DNA of 64,000 bases from Pithys albifrons albifrons (lineage: Eukaryota > Chordata > Aves > Passeriformes > Thamnophilidae), in assembly GCF_047495875.1 (NCBI RefSeq), contig NC_092467.1, forward strand, positions 19,797,066 through 19,861,065. Direction: 5' to 3'. The notes beneath the pieces were generated by a model. The model had not been told where the DNA came from, did no database searches, and worked only from the letters and a program-made list of their open reading frames with translations. Position 1 is the stretch's first letter; every line of letters begins with the position of its first letter. The position numbers and the translations under genes were made by a program. Shown one piece after another: positions 1 to 12,700 of the stretch.

Positions 1-3000
1 GCTCTTATTTAAATAAGACACAGTGATGAAGCTTGTGGGCTGCAGGATAGGACCACTGGTCTATGGTTGCATGTCTTTTTGAGTCCACCAGTCATAAAAG
101 TATGCACATTGTAAGAAAACCAGAAAAAGATTTCTCAAAGTTTAATTTTATTGGTTTAAAATGCTTGGCTATTGTCTTATTTCAAATGGATCAGTTATTA
201 GTCTTCAATCTCAGAGAAAAAGAGAATATACAATCCACAACATACTGGAAAAAAAAATTGGACTTCTCAGCATGCCATTATACAGAATTGATTATCACCA
301 AAAACTGTTCACCATTGAAGCCCAGAGCATTCACCACCCAGAGCTGTGGGTTTGCGTTTTCCTATAGTATTTTGTGGTGTTGACACACTTAGCACACTTT
401 GGTCTGTTACCTTAAAGACAGAGAGAGAGGGTGTACCATATGGTATCCCAAAGGATATATAACTCCAGAATCTAAATAATTATTTCAAAGCTTTTACTTT
501 AGTATAAATTAATTGATTATATCTGAACACAAAGTTCTGAAGAAGTACTTTGCAGTGCTGTGAACTTTGGCAATAAATTTAGCATCATTTTGGTTATCAT
601 GAAATGATTATTTTATAAAAGCTGGAAAATGATAATGTTAGAATTGTAAAATCAAAAGAAGGTCAGTTCTTTCAATTTCTTAAGCTTTGAGTTAGGCTTA
701 CAATTCCTGTTATTATTAGCAGATCTATGAAGCTGAATCCAGTCTCATCTCATTTATTGTGCACAGTACTGGGAAAATGCTCTAATAACCTTGCTTCTTT
801 AGTCTCTATTATTTTTATTTTGATCCTATGGAAGTAGAAAGAAATCACGATGAGATAGTAAGCTCTTTTAACACTGTTGATGTTGCAGGTCCATTTCTTG
901 TCCCAAAAAATTCAGAAACACTGCTCTAAAAATGCAAGTTATGTTTAATGAAGATTAATGCAAAGTTATGTATCCTTCTGCTAAAATATTAAAACCATCA
1001 AAACTGAATGGCACAACAAGTAGTGAATGGACCCTGAATTGCATATGAAATTAATGAAAGTTCTTGTCTCAAATGCTCTTTGCATCTAAGACAGCAGCGA
1101 TGGTACGATAATTTTGAAGGGAGTAACAGAAAGGTTTTGGAACAGTGGGGAATGTTTAATTGCACCTGTATCAAAAGCAAATTTTGTCATAAAGTCATCC
1201 ACCCTGAGAGAATAAATGACAGTTTGACTGTCACTTCACAAAATCCGTGTCAAAGGATTATAGCCATACATGCTTATAGGCAACAGAGGTTAAGCTCTGG
1301 TTAAAATGAGGAAACACACAAAAAAAGGATGGGTTTTATTATTGAGAGCAAAAGTAAATTTAGGGGTTATTTTCCTTTCTGCGGAGAGTCATCTCTGTAA
1401 AAGGAAAAAATCTTTTGGTAAGGATACAGATAAAATTTCAGTAGAAATAACTTGAAAACTGACCTAGGCGCATCTATCAAAGGCCTATGCACTATATGAT
1501 ACAATCAAAATAAACAAAACATCGATTTGTAAACATATCAGACTATTCTTTAGTAAGAGCATCAAACTTTCAAATAGGCCTCACTTCAGCCTCAAAAATT
1601 GTTGGTACTGCTTTTCTATACCGGCTGACTTTTTATGCAACTGAAGGCTATGAATTGTTGGCTTTGAAAACTCACATAGTAAAAAGTGGCATGAAGAAAT
1701 ATTACAAAACAGTTTTAAAAATTTCTATTATCTCTGAGTATATTTCTACTTTTTGGGAGGCTTAGAGCCACAGATAAACACTCATAGTGTAAGAAGTGTA
1801 GATCTCTGGGAAGATAAAATTACTGAAAGACAACTGATCCCCTGTCTGTGCCTCAGCTGCTTGATTGCACCAACTGAAGTTTTGAATTGCCTTATTGACA
1901 GAAAAAATCAACTTTTAAAGTTGCATGCTGGCATTCAGGGGTGAGGCAGGTGGATGATGAAGCAGCATTTTTTTTTAGTGTGAAATTATAAAATATCAGT
2001 AATGCTTTCAGATGACATGCTGCACTCCACCACTTTGAAGAGCCTACATTTAAAACTTTTCAAAACATTTTTCGTAGTAGAAGTGTCCAACTCTCACTTT
2101 ATAAACTTCTATAACATATTTATATGCATATTTATTTAGGGTTTAGGACGCCATAACAGCAAGAAGTAGGAAACAGCCTCTTTCGAGAACATAGGCATTG
2201 TGAGAATTGCAAAATTAAGTAAAATATCTACTTTTATTTTTAATCTCCACATGTTGCAAGATCTATTTCTGAGGTTGAAAACTTATCCTTGTGGCAAATA
2301 TGCATAGGAATCTCCATGTTGAAACTACAAAGTATTAAATTCTTTCAGAATGCAGTATGGTGTTTGTTACTTTTCCTGTAATAGACTGTGTCACATGCCA
2401 GATATGTACATCTTCTTAGATAACATAATGACCCACTCAGTGAATAGATGACAAATGCAAAGAGTGACTAGAGGGTTGGTATTTTAGCAAATACCTCTGA
2501 ATTCAGGAAACATTGAGAACTGAGGAAACAATTGAGGGTTTGTGGTAAACATGGCTTTGCTCTCCTGTATGAAAAAGAAAATTAATAATCAGGGTCTGAA
2601 AACCCCCCACAGTTTCTCACTCATGTTGAAGACTGTTGGCGTTTAAGAGTCCTCTGGAATAGGTGTTCTCACCTTTAAGAAATTTATTTTATCTACAGTA
2701 CTCCATTTTCTTCACATGCTTTTTTCAAGTCTCTATCTGTTTGGCAGTGAGTACCCTGTATTTATGTTGACTACACATTGTGTTGAATGCATGGTCCTCT
2801 CAATTACCAATCACTCTTTGAAAAATGTACATTTTCTAGCTACATCTCAGTCATGACAACAGAAAAATTAAAAATATCCTTTTCTTGAGCATCAGAAATG
2901 GGAGCAGACACATGATGCAGTGATAGTTCTTTGTAATAGGCCAACAGTAACACAGATACAGTGAGACTCAAAGTAATATCTGGCTACCTAATTAACCTCC

Positions 3001-6000
3001 CTTCACTATCCAAATTTGAAGCAAAAAATAAAGTTAACGAATGATTTAGGTCAGGTAAGCCCTATTAGTCTCTTAGTATAGGTCAGGTATGGCTGACTAA
3101 TTGTGAGAAATACACTTTAATTGCTGTCAGTCTGGTTAGATAGCCTTATGGTAAATGAACTTTTTTTTTAGACTTCCACATTTTAATACCAGTTATTGTA
3201 GCACCAGCTCCCATCATTGGTCCTTGAGCAATCAGACATTTCTGTTTCTGGATGATTTAAGATTTTAGAAAGAAACTCAGTGGTAGCAAGCAAATCTCCT
3301 GGTAACAATCATATCATTAAAGTTAATTATATTTCTGGTCAATATATGCTGTAAAAGCTTTACTACCCCTTCCTGTTTTTGCAGGAAGGCCTCTGTTTCA
3401 GATGGGAGTAGTTGCTTCAAACCAAGTAGACACAGAAATGCTTTTTCACTCCACATTGTCACTGGAAAATACAAAGAAGTAGCTGCAAGGAGCAGTGGAG
3501 CTGATGGGAGAAGGGGGCTGAAGGGATGCAAGAGCTGCTTACCATTGCAAGTGGCACCCCTAAGAGCTTTACCCAAAACCTGTCAGGGGGTGGATATATG
3601 TTGTCAAGAGCTGGGTTAAGAGGGGTTAAGCAGGCACAAGTGGTAATAGATTTGATCTGATGAGGGAGACCAATAGCAGCAACAGAAATCAAGGAATTGG
3701 TGTGGGCTGAGAGACTTGTGGCCAGCAAGTCTTGTTTCTTAAGTGTTAACGGCTGTTTACTGTTAGCTTTTACATTATGTTTAGCATTTGTTACAATTTT
3801 TATTTAAGTAAGAGCCTTATATTCTCTTTATAGTTACAAACAAAGACAGAAATTAGATAATTAGATTTCAAATGCAGTTTGGTTTTGAAAAGAACCTAAA
3901 TGTGTCACTCTTGGCTAAAGGTGCTGTGAAGCTCTCCTACTGCATCCACAAGCAGGTACAGGTAATATAACAGCAGTCTCTTTTATCATATGCATTCATA
4001 TATGTAATAGGAGGGATAAAGATGGACAAAAAATGCCTGAATGTATGTGTGAAATTAATAGCTAATTCTGTGATTTAGATACAAGTCAGAAAATTGGTCA
4101 GTATTTCTGATGTGGTTTACCTGCCTGATGTATGTCTATGTGCCTGTAGGGTAGACTGTTCTTGAGTGCTGACTTTTTAACCTGTTGTGAATTTGCTGTG
4201 TGTAGGAAGCTACTGCTGTTTTGTATTTAATTCAGGTGCAGTTTGTCCTTGCTGAAGACAGGTTCTTACTGCTTTCTCTTTTTTGTCTTGCTTTGTCTCC
4301 TCAGACTTAAATATGGAAATGCGTGTTTTTCTTTGGAAAGGGCAAGTTTAATACTTTACTGGTTTAGTAGCCATGTCATCATTTTATTGCTAACAAAATT
4401 GCTTTCATATTTCTGCAGAGGGTAAAGTGCTCAATGTGAATACAGAGATATTTTTTCATGCATGTATCTTACTGAGAAAACTTTTTTGGTGCTATTTTGA
4501 TTACTATATGTGTAAAAATGCCTTCTAGCAAAAAAGCTTATTGGGAAATAGTTTATCTCAGCAAACGGAACACAACTCTATCTGTTTTATTGGGGAAATT
4601 TTTTTTGTTTAGCATCAAAATTATCTTATGTTTTTCATCTTTCTTTTGAGTTCATCAAGCATTTTTAGTAACTAATGTTATTAAAGTTTGTCAATAGTTA
4701 AAGTAGTTATTGGTTAACTATATATAAACATTGAGATTATGGTTAAAAAACTTTTGTCACCTTAAAATAGGTTAAGCAAGTAAAGTTATGAAATCTAGAT
4801 ACCTGAAATGAGGCACTGTACAGACATTTTGCTTCTAACATCATACAAGCAACGCTAGTCTCAGTAAATATTTTAACATGAAGTTTAAATTTCTTAAAAG
4901 GAAGATAATTTAAGCATGTGCGTTGAAGAATATTGAAATCTTACTTTGTTTGACTTATCTCAATTCTAATGTAGAATACACTTCATGTGGTTAGAGAAGA
5001 ATGTTAAAGTACAAAATTTTTTTTCTTTCAGCTGGTATTTTGGCCCTTAATACCTATAGCATCATATCAATCACTTTTTTAAAAGGTGTGTTAGATACAA
5101 ATTATGGGGACTTTATTTACTTACAGTTTTATTTCTCTCAAGTGCGTGTAACACACTGAAGGAATGGGTTTAATGTCAGTTTCTAATTTAATCACATAAT
5201 AAATTAATTTATCCCTAGTGTTGTTAAAATAAAACAAATTTAGAAAGACATTTTTGCCTTGAATATTAAACCTGTCTCATGGCTTTATTACTTAAAAATA
5301 TCTTTCAAGCAGATTATTAAAAATGAAGTTATTCCTTCTATTTTCATTTAGAATTAAAAGTATGTATTCTGCTATGAGTGGAGTCTTACTTCAGCAGCTC
5401 ATAGTGATAGGCTAATACTCTGAAACAGACCGTATACTTGAAAATGTCAACCATAATGGAAAAATGAAAACTCAAAAAAGTGAAAGTTGACCAGAGGTGC
5501 GAGGAGGGCTCTTATGCTCTCCAAGTTCTACAGCAGCTAGAGGTGAGGTGGGAACATCATGCTGCTCTCCGGATGCTGTTCTGTCACTTAGCTGCCATTC
5601 ATCAGTCATAAACCTCCAGATAAACAGCATAATGCCAGTTCTTTTTGCCAGCTTAAGATAACAGTTTTTTATTACTGGAACTCTGCTGGAATGCTTTTCT
5701 TTCCTTCTTCCTCAATAGATTGTAATGTTACAGGATCTAGTCTAAAACTTATTAAAGTTTTGCAGCAGGGAATACCACCTGTGTCTCCCTGCTTCTTCTG
5801 GCAAAGTCTTTCTCACTCAGCTGTTCAAAAGGTTCAAAAATACACTTTTTTCCCCCTCTCTCATTACTTGTCAATCAGTGGCAAAAGGGATTAGTAAACA
5901 GTAACTTCTGCTATAAAAATTGTAATTTGAGTATCACATTGGTTGCTAAAATAAGTTTTCACATCCATATTTTGAGTAGTAGCAAGTTTCTTGGTAATTA

Positions 6001-9000
6001 AACCTCCAGTATTACAAGAAAATACCTCAAACTACTGTTATAAACTTCTCTAACTTTGCAGTAAATGCCTTTATTATCTGGTCAGTAGAAAGTCAGTCTG
6101 CATTACAGTAAATAACTATGATTCCTTGCTCCAGCTGGACTCTGAATGTGAAATGGTGGTTTTCCAGAGAGTTTGAGCAGTGAGAAGCCTTGGGAAGCTC
6201 TTCTTTCTTGTCCATGCGACTGTGTTTACGTAACAGTGTTCTGTGTCATACCCTGTTTGCCTTGAAACAAAACCACGCTGCTTTGTTGAAAGGAGTCGTG
6301 AGAGGTGGATTCTTACAAAGGCCAATCCATTTACAGTCCAAATGCATCTTTAGTACAGGTTAGAAAGTCTTAAAACTTGGCCACAACATGACACTGCAGC
6401 TATCACTATCTCGGGAGGACAGATTGTCAGTCAACTGACCTGAACTGAGACTACAATTTTGAGGTCAGACAGGAAGGAAGCTAATCCCTGACAGTTGTTT
6501 TGAAGAAAACAGGTTAATATCTGCATTGATTAGCTAGAATCAGGGGATTCAAGTAAAAATGAACACTATGGGGAATGTTGTTTATCCATCAAAATTCTGA
6601 AACAAATATGTTTAGGTAACATTCAGCACTTGCTCATCATGTTACTATGATACAACTGTTGAATAGTATTAATTAAATATTGCTTTAAAAATTCTTAGAC
6701 TTTTCACATAAAGCAAACATTGTGAAATGAAAAAGATATTGCACAAGTACTTTTTTGTTCACCAATGCAATTTGCATTTGCTAGTTTGTATTTATTTCAG
6801 AAATCATGATTTTTTTTTTTTTCAGCAATCTTGGCTACATAAAAGGTCTTTCAGGTTTGAAGGATATCTCTTTAAATGTAACTTTGCTCATTTGTCCGTT
6901 TGCAAACCAATGAAGACAACAGAGTAATGCTCTTGATCGCTTAAATCTTTGTTTAAGGACTGCATTTAAATTAAATAGTCTTTCCTTAATAAGAGAATTC
7001 TTGTGTCTGATATTGAGGGAATATGTGAACAGGTAGAGACAATGTGAAATTGTTTCACTGATGTAAGCATGGACATAATGCAAATTTTGTTTTCTTTCAA
7101 GTTCTTAACTGTAATTTGTGAGGCTATAAAAAGTTGTTCTAAATTAGATCAGTAGTATATAATAAACAGTCTACTGACTCAAAATTCAGCCTGGACTGAG
7201 CATAGGGTATAATAGCAATTTGCAGAGAGAGGCTTTAAAATGTGTGGCTAAGCTTACTGAACTTTGTATTTGCAACTGTAAAATCTTTTCCTACCTTCAA
7301 TGCACACATATAAACTCACACACAAAATAATAGAATATATGCTATTAAACAAAACAGGTGGAATAGAATTGAACAGACTTATTTTGATGTGCTTTATCCC
7401 TTCCAAACAAGGTTTGAATCAACTTGCCAAACAATTTTTGCAGTGTGTTCAGAAAATTGAAATTGTTTGTCTGCTTCAAATAGTGTATTTTTTTTCCTCC
7501 CTCCTCTTTATTGGAAAGCTACTAGAGTAAACTGAAGACATATTAGAAGCTGTCATTCTATAATTGCTCTAAAAATAACAGTAGACTGTTTGACTAACCT
7601 TGTTCATGTTAAGAACTAGGATGTATATGTGAAATATGTATGAGTGTATATGTGAAATTCATTGTAGATACAGTAAGTTATGTAATTAGTAATTCTTGCA
7701 TACAGGTATGGTTTGGGTACACATGTGGTAGTGTAGATATAGCAGCATATTCAGTAGATTTTCTCATCCATCTCCTTTCTTTATTCCTGTAAATGGAGCA
7801 AAATGGCCCTGTACCTGGCAAGTAACATTCAGTAGGTTCACCACTTTTATCAACTTAGGAAAACAAGATGCTTCTAGTGAATTTTACAGTATGTGCACAT
7901 AACCTGCTTTTCTGTTACTTTGGGACAGGAAAGGTAATCAGAATTCAAATTTGCCAAAACCTACTGTTGGGACTTGCATTTAAAAACCGTAAAACTTTCA
8001 TACGCTTATACTGTTCTGTCTTTAAAATGGTTGGCAAGTTTAATCACCAACTAGAATTGATTTTGCAGCTCAAATGGGACCAACGCATGGCTGCATCCTC
8101 TTGTCAGATCTTCCTGTGAACTAAACCTCTGTAGCAATAACGTTTAGCAGGGTGGAAAATACCCAAGTGTGTCTGAAGCAGAAGTCTCCAAGTTGTTCTG
8201 TGAGAAGTGCGCATAATTCAAATACTTCAATTGTGAATCAACTGACATACTTAGCTCAGTTCCTCAGTCTTTGCAATATGTAGCAATAACAAAATTATCA
8301 TGTGTTGATCTGTTTACGGCAGTGAAGTAGATTTCCCGTAACATCTTGTTCTGTGCTTGTTTACTGTACTTTCCATTTTTTTAAGATAATAGACCTCACT
8401 GAAAATGGTACAGTCTTTCAGGAAAATACATCTTACTTCAGAAATGATAAGCTTTATTGGCTTTAGACAATTTGATGTCATTATTAATTGTTCCTTGGGT
8501 AGTTTAGAGAAACAACTGGAAGCATAAACAGCCACATTTTTCAGTAACTTTTAGTAGTTGGCTTGTCTAACATGCATTTTAATCCTTTTCCCCCAAATGA
8601 ACAAAAGAGAATAGTATTAGGACAAGCCCTGATAAATCAATAACTTAGTGCAGTTAGTTACACTTATTTAGTGCAGTTAATATTAAGAGCTTGTAGGAGT
8701 TTCTTTGTATTTACTTCTTTATTCCCCCATCAGCCATTAAAGAACATTCTCATTTTCCACATGAAAGCTTCAGGAGCAATTTCACAGCGCAGACCCAACA
8801 AACTGAACACCACAAGATTAACTGACTATACTACCTTGCACTGCTAGTTTGGCTCTGCCTGTAGGATTTAAATTTGCACTACTCTTCTGAACAAACATAA
8901 ACAATTTAACTACATCCCAAATGCTTCATAGAGAGAATCTGTTCAATTTCTTCCATTTTTAGATTGCACATTCAAAGTAATTTCTCTTAAATTAAATGTC

Positions 9001-10792
9001 ATTTGGTTGTATTAGAATAATCAGGACAACTTCAGATTTTAATAAAGTTATTTTAGACTAAAACTATTGAGATGGGTTTAAAAGTCTCAAAACTGACTGA
9101 GAATTCTCAAGGCACAGACAATGGAGATAGTAGCATTAAAAACACATAATAATATCCAAATATACTACATTTTTCAGCCCTGCTAACATATAAACTGGCT
9201 TGGAAATTTTGAAACTGGTAAATTAAATAGGAAAGAAAGTCTAATTTGGTTTCATGTCAAACCATGGTTCTCTCTTTAAGGCACCGAAAGAAGGTATTCA
9301 ATTAAAAAAAGCCAAACCACTTATTTTTAATGTAATCAAATACTGTTAATGTAAACAATGCCTGAAATGTTATTCAGTGTAGGGCAACATTCATCAGATG
9401 GTCCAGATAAATAGAAGGTATCTTTTTCTTCCAGAGAATCTTTTTATGTTTAGTACAAGATCAAAGATAGAGCAGCTACTCAACCTTCCTAACTTCATTT
9501 TGTGAAATAACAGCTTGACTTATAATTACCTTTTCAAAGCACTTGCCCTCACGTTGCCATTTCTAAGTCCTGATCTTTATGTGGAACAAATGGGTTTAAA
9601 TACAACAGTATTGTACTCATTATTTAAAATCACATTCTGCTATTTGAGTAGGACTGAAGAGTTATATTTTCTAATGTTCATTTTAATTGTTTCCAAGTTT
9701 TCCATTAATTTTTCCACTGCTTCCTTGAACTACAGGTTTTTCTAACCTTCATACCAAGTCTTGTTTTAAGTTAACTATTGTGACTTCTAACTTTGCATTA
9801 GTATTTTTTGTTTCTGCTGTGCAACTTTGATATTGGTAGGATTCAATTCAAAAGAATGTTATGAAGCCTTCATTAGGGGAATGTGATCCTCAGGCTCTGG
9901 GAATTCAGCCAGGGGAAATCAATTGGTGATATATTCTAAGTGGAAAAGTGTAATGCAATACCTTGTTTAAATTCACATACACCAGAGCAGTCTCTTGAGA
10001 TATACAAGTAGAGAGCCTGGGCCTAGCCTTGGTGATTGTGTTCAATAAATTTTTGCTTACGACTTAAATGGTGTTTGTATTAGGTTAGACTCCGAGGGTG
10101 ATAAACCATGCTGTATTGAGACTTCAAGGCAAGGCTTTCAAAATTTGGTTGTACATCTATGTATCTCATATAATGGATATACAGCAAGGGGGAGAACAGG
10201 AATAATGTATGTTGTGTGGCTATGAGAGGTACAAGCAGACAAATGCTTCAGGTTGCCCAGCTGGTGGAAGCAGTAAGTATTGAAAGAATCAATGTGTAAC
10301 TTGCAAGACATTCCTGAGTATGAAGAATAGTAAAATGTATTGCATTGTAATAAAGCATATTGCCAGCAACTTAATGAGTTATCCTATATAATTCTATATT
10401 CACATTTCAATGAATTATGCCTAAATTGCATCTTAGAAAGGATATAGTAGTAATCAAAGGATCAAGAAGTAATAATCCTACAGCAATGCTTTAACTGACT
10501 AAACAGCTTGCTGAAGCTAAACTTATTAGTAACCTGATAAGCATGTAGGTAACTAATTGTAGGTACTTAATTATGAAATGTAAACATTAGAATTTGTCTC
10601 TTAGTTATCTTTTAAACTGAAGGGATTTCTCTCATCAACATGGGACTAAGCGGTGGAAAAAAAACCCTCTATAATTCGCTATCTGTATTAGTGTGTAATT
10701 TTATCTAATTTAATCTCATACTAAACACTCGTACTGCTTATGCTGAAACCCAGTTATTTAAAAACACTTTCTTTGAAAGCTATAGAAAATAC
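1..10792. other. AT-rich single-copy DNA, no gene seen
   Basis: No convincing exon, RNA gene or recognisable transposon. A G+C-richer patch at about 3374-3640 is stop-free for some 77 codons on the plus strand and overlaps two minus frames, without recognisable homology. Acceptor-like tracts at 4276-4304, 5019-5031 and 6808-6824 lack a matched coding segment and donor. Confidence 0.6.
7622..7658. repeat. Short direct repeat, 14 bp
   Basis: tgtatatgtgaaat occurs exactly at 7622-7635 and 7645-7658. Confidence 0.9.
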
Positions 10793-10797
10793 ATATC

Positions 10798-11792
10798 GCT
10801 AGTGGGTTGACCCTTGCTGGACTCCAGGTACCCACTAAAGCTGCTCTCTCCCTCCCCCCTGCAACTGGACAGAGTAGAGAAAATACAAGGAAAGATTCAT
10901 GAGTCGAGATGAGAGCTGGGAGAGATCACTATCATGAACAAAACAGACTCAAAGTGGGGGTATTAGTTACTTTTGTTACTGGCAGAATCAGAGCAAAAGA
11001 GTGAGAAGTAAAATAATCTTAAAAACACCTTTGCCCCACTCTTCCTTCCTTCCAAATTCTACCTTCTCCCCCCTAAGTGGTGCAGGGAGATGGAGTGGGG
11101 GCTGTGGTCAGTTGTTGTTCAGCCACTGTCAGGGGGAGGAGTCCATCCCCTGTTCCCCATGGGGTCCCTCCCATGGGAGACAGTCCTTCATGGACCTCTC
11201 TGGCATGAATCCATCCCATGGGCAGCAGTTCTTCATAAACTGCTGTTCTGTAGGTCACTTCTCCATGGGGTGCAGTCCTTCAGGAAAAAGCTGCTCCAGC
11301 ATGGGTCCCCACAGGGCCACAAGTCCCGCCAGGGAAACCAGGTCTGGTATGGGCTCCTCTCTCCATGGGCCGCAGGTCCCTGACAGGATCATGGTCCATC
11401 ACCGACCTCCCATGGGGTCACAGTCTCCTTTGTGCATCCACCTGCTCTGGTGTCAGCTCCTCCATGGGCTGCACCCTGATGGGCCTCCATGGACTGTACC
11501 ACAGGCTGCAGGGGCCTCGGCTCTGGTGCCAGGAGTCCCTCATTCCCCTCCTTCTGCTCTTCCCTTGCTGTAATTTTCATCATGTAATTACTTCCTTTCC
11601 CTTCTTAAATACCTTATTATGGAGGCATTACTATCAGTCCTAATTGGCTTGGCCTTAGCCAGCAGCAGGAAGCCCATCCTGGAGCTGACTGGCATTGGCT
11701 CCACCAAACTCAGGGGAAGCTTCTGGCAGCTTCTAACAGAGTCACCTCTGCAAATGCCTTGCTTCTAAACCTGGCCACGGAAACCCAATACA
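10798..11792 (-). mobile_element. Solo LTR, avian ERVL-like family (copy 1)
   Basis: A 995-bp LTR flanked by a perfect 5-bp target duplication, ATATC at 10793-10797 and 11793-11797. The plus-strand left end is gctagtgggttgaccc, with the terminal TG lost, and the right end is aacccaataca. Read on the minus strand there is a CCAAT box followed by a TATTTAAG TATA-like box (plus-strand complement near 11605-11645), so the element points minus. The middle, about 11130-11500, is a degenerate minisatellite of roughly 40-bp units with a CCATGGG or similar core. No internal retroviral region, primer site or gag/pol frame is present, so this is a recombination-derived solo LTR. The 190-residue open frame over 11001-11573 is a by-product of its composition. 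Confidence 0.85.
11130..11500. repeat. Degenerate minisatellite inside the LTR
   Basis: Units of about 35-45 bp recur with the cores CCATGGGG, CCCATGGG or CCACAGGG, followed by cagtccttca, cagttcttca or caagtcccgcc. Units are imperfect and spacing varies. The plus-strand LTR copy at 42443-43247 has far fewer units, which accounts for most of the length difference. Confidence 0.7.
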
Positions 11793-11797
11793 ATATC

Positions 11798-12499
11798 AAA
11801 GTTGTCAGTCTGATACTAATACCATCTATTTATATATTTGCCTAGATAGATATTTAGAATATCTACACTTGGATAATTAAGCATCACACCAAATAGTATA
11901 AAATGCAACTTGCTCAGCCACTTTGCAATAGTGTTTCTAAGGGGCAAGTGAATGGAGAATGTGCTTTCAGGAGTGAACTGTGCTGTTTGTTTTCTACAAG
12001 AGACTACTATTTGTGATTCAAAAGTGCTAGAGGTCTTTAGTCCTCTGTGTTAGGGAAATGGAATAGATCATTAGGTATGTTATTCAAAGTTCCTAAAGCA
12101 TGGCCATGAACTATTAATGTTCCTTCAATGAAATGTATTTTGCCATAAATTTAACATTCCATTTTCTTTGCAAGAATTTGGAAATAGTTTTATGTTTTGT
12201 AGAAGAATGTTGCCGAATAGCCTACAAAAAAACTTCCAAGTGTTTTCAGTGACCTCCCATAAGCTGTATCTTTTTTCTTATTATGTTTTATTTCAATTCA
12301 GCTGTACAATACATCTCTCATGTAATTTCACTTTTGAGCTTGATTCTTGGTTTGTATGAAGAAAACATTTTTAATAACTCACTGAAACTGCTGAGCTTAA
12401 ACATTACCCTTCTGATTATACCTACGGAAAGCTTTTGGCTTTCTCTACTAATAAAACCATACATATTTCTGTAGAAATATTGTTGGGGTGGAGGCACAA
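11798..12499. other. AT-rich spacer between LTR and CR1
   Basis: Nothing recognisable. Several short overlapping open frames at 12168-12542 are T-rich and compositional. Confidence 0.6.
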
Positions 12500-12700
12500 A
12501 GAGCCTTCCAAAGAAAGAGAGACATTGGAACACGTTGCCCAAAGAAACTGTAAATGCTTTCCCTGGAAGTGTTCAAAGCCAGGTCAGATGGGTATTTGAG
12601 AAACCAGGTCTAGTGGGAGATGTTCCTGCTCATGGCAGAGGAATTTGAAGTAGATGATCTACAAGATCACTTCTGAACCATTCTACAACTCTATGATTGG
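12500..12700 (+). mobile_element. CR1 LINE 3' end
   Basis: A 5'-truncated CR1 copy. The end of ORF2 is visible near 12525 as the frame reading WNTLPKETVNAFPG. The 3' untranslated region follows, with gtctagtgggagatgttcct, and the terminus is accattctacaactctatga, the ATTCTATG-type end of CR1. The 5' edge is vague. It is diverged but easily recognised. Confidence 0.85.

Noticed and set aside
5032..5084. Splice-framed 53-nt segment (tttctttcag before, gtgtgt after)
   Set aside because: Only one frame open, short hydrophobic peptide, weak donor. Expected by chance in T-rich DNA.
6808..6930. Long T tract plus cag as an exon start
   Set aside because: Frame stops without a GT donor, and the opposite strand is equally open.
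11001..11573. 190-codon open frame, longest in the window
   Set aside because: It lies wholly inside an LTR and its internal minisatellite; overlapping frames on both strands are also open.
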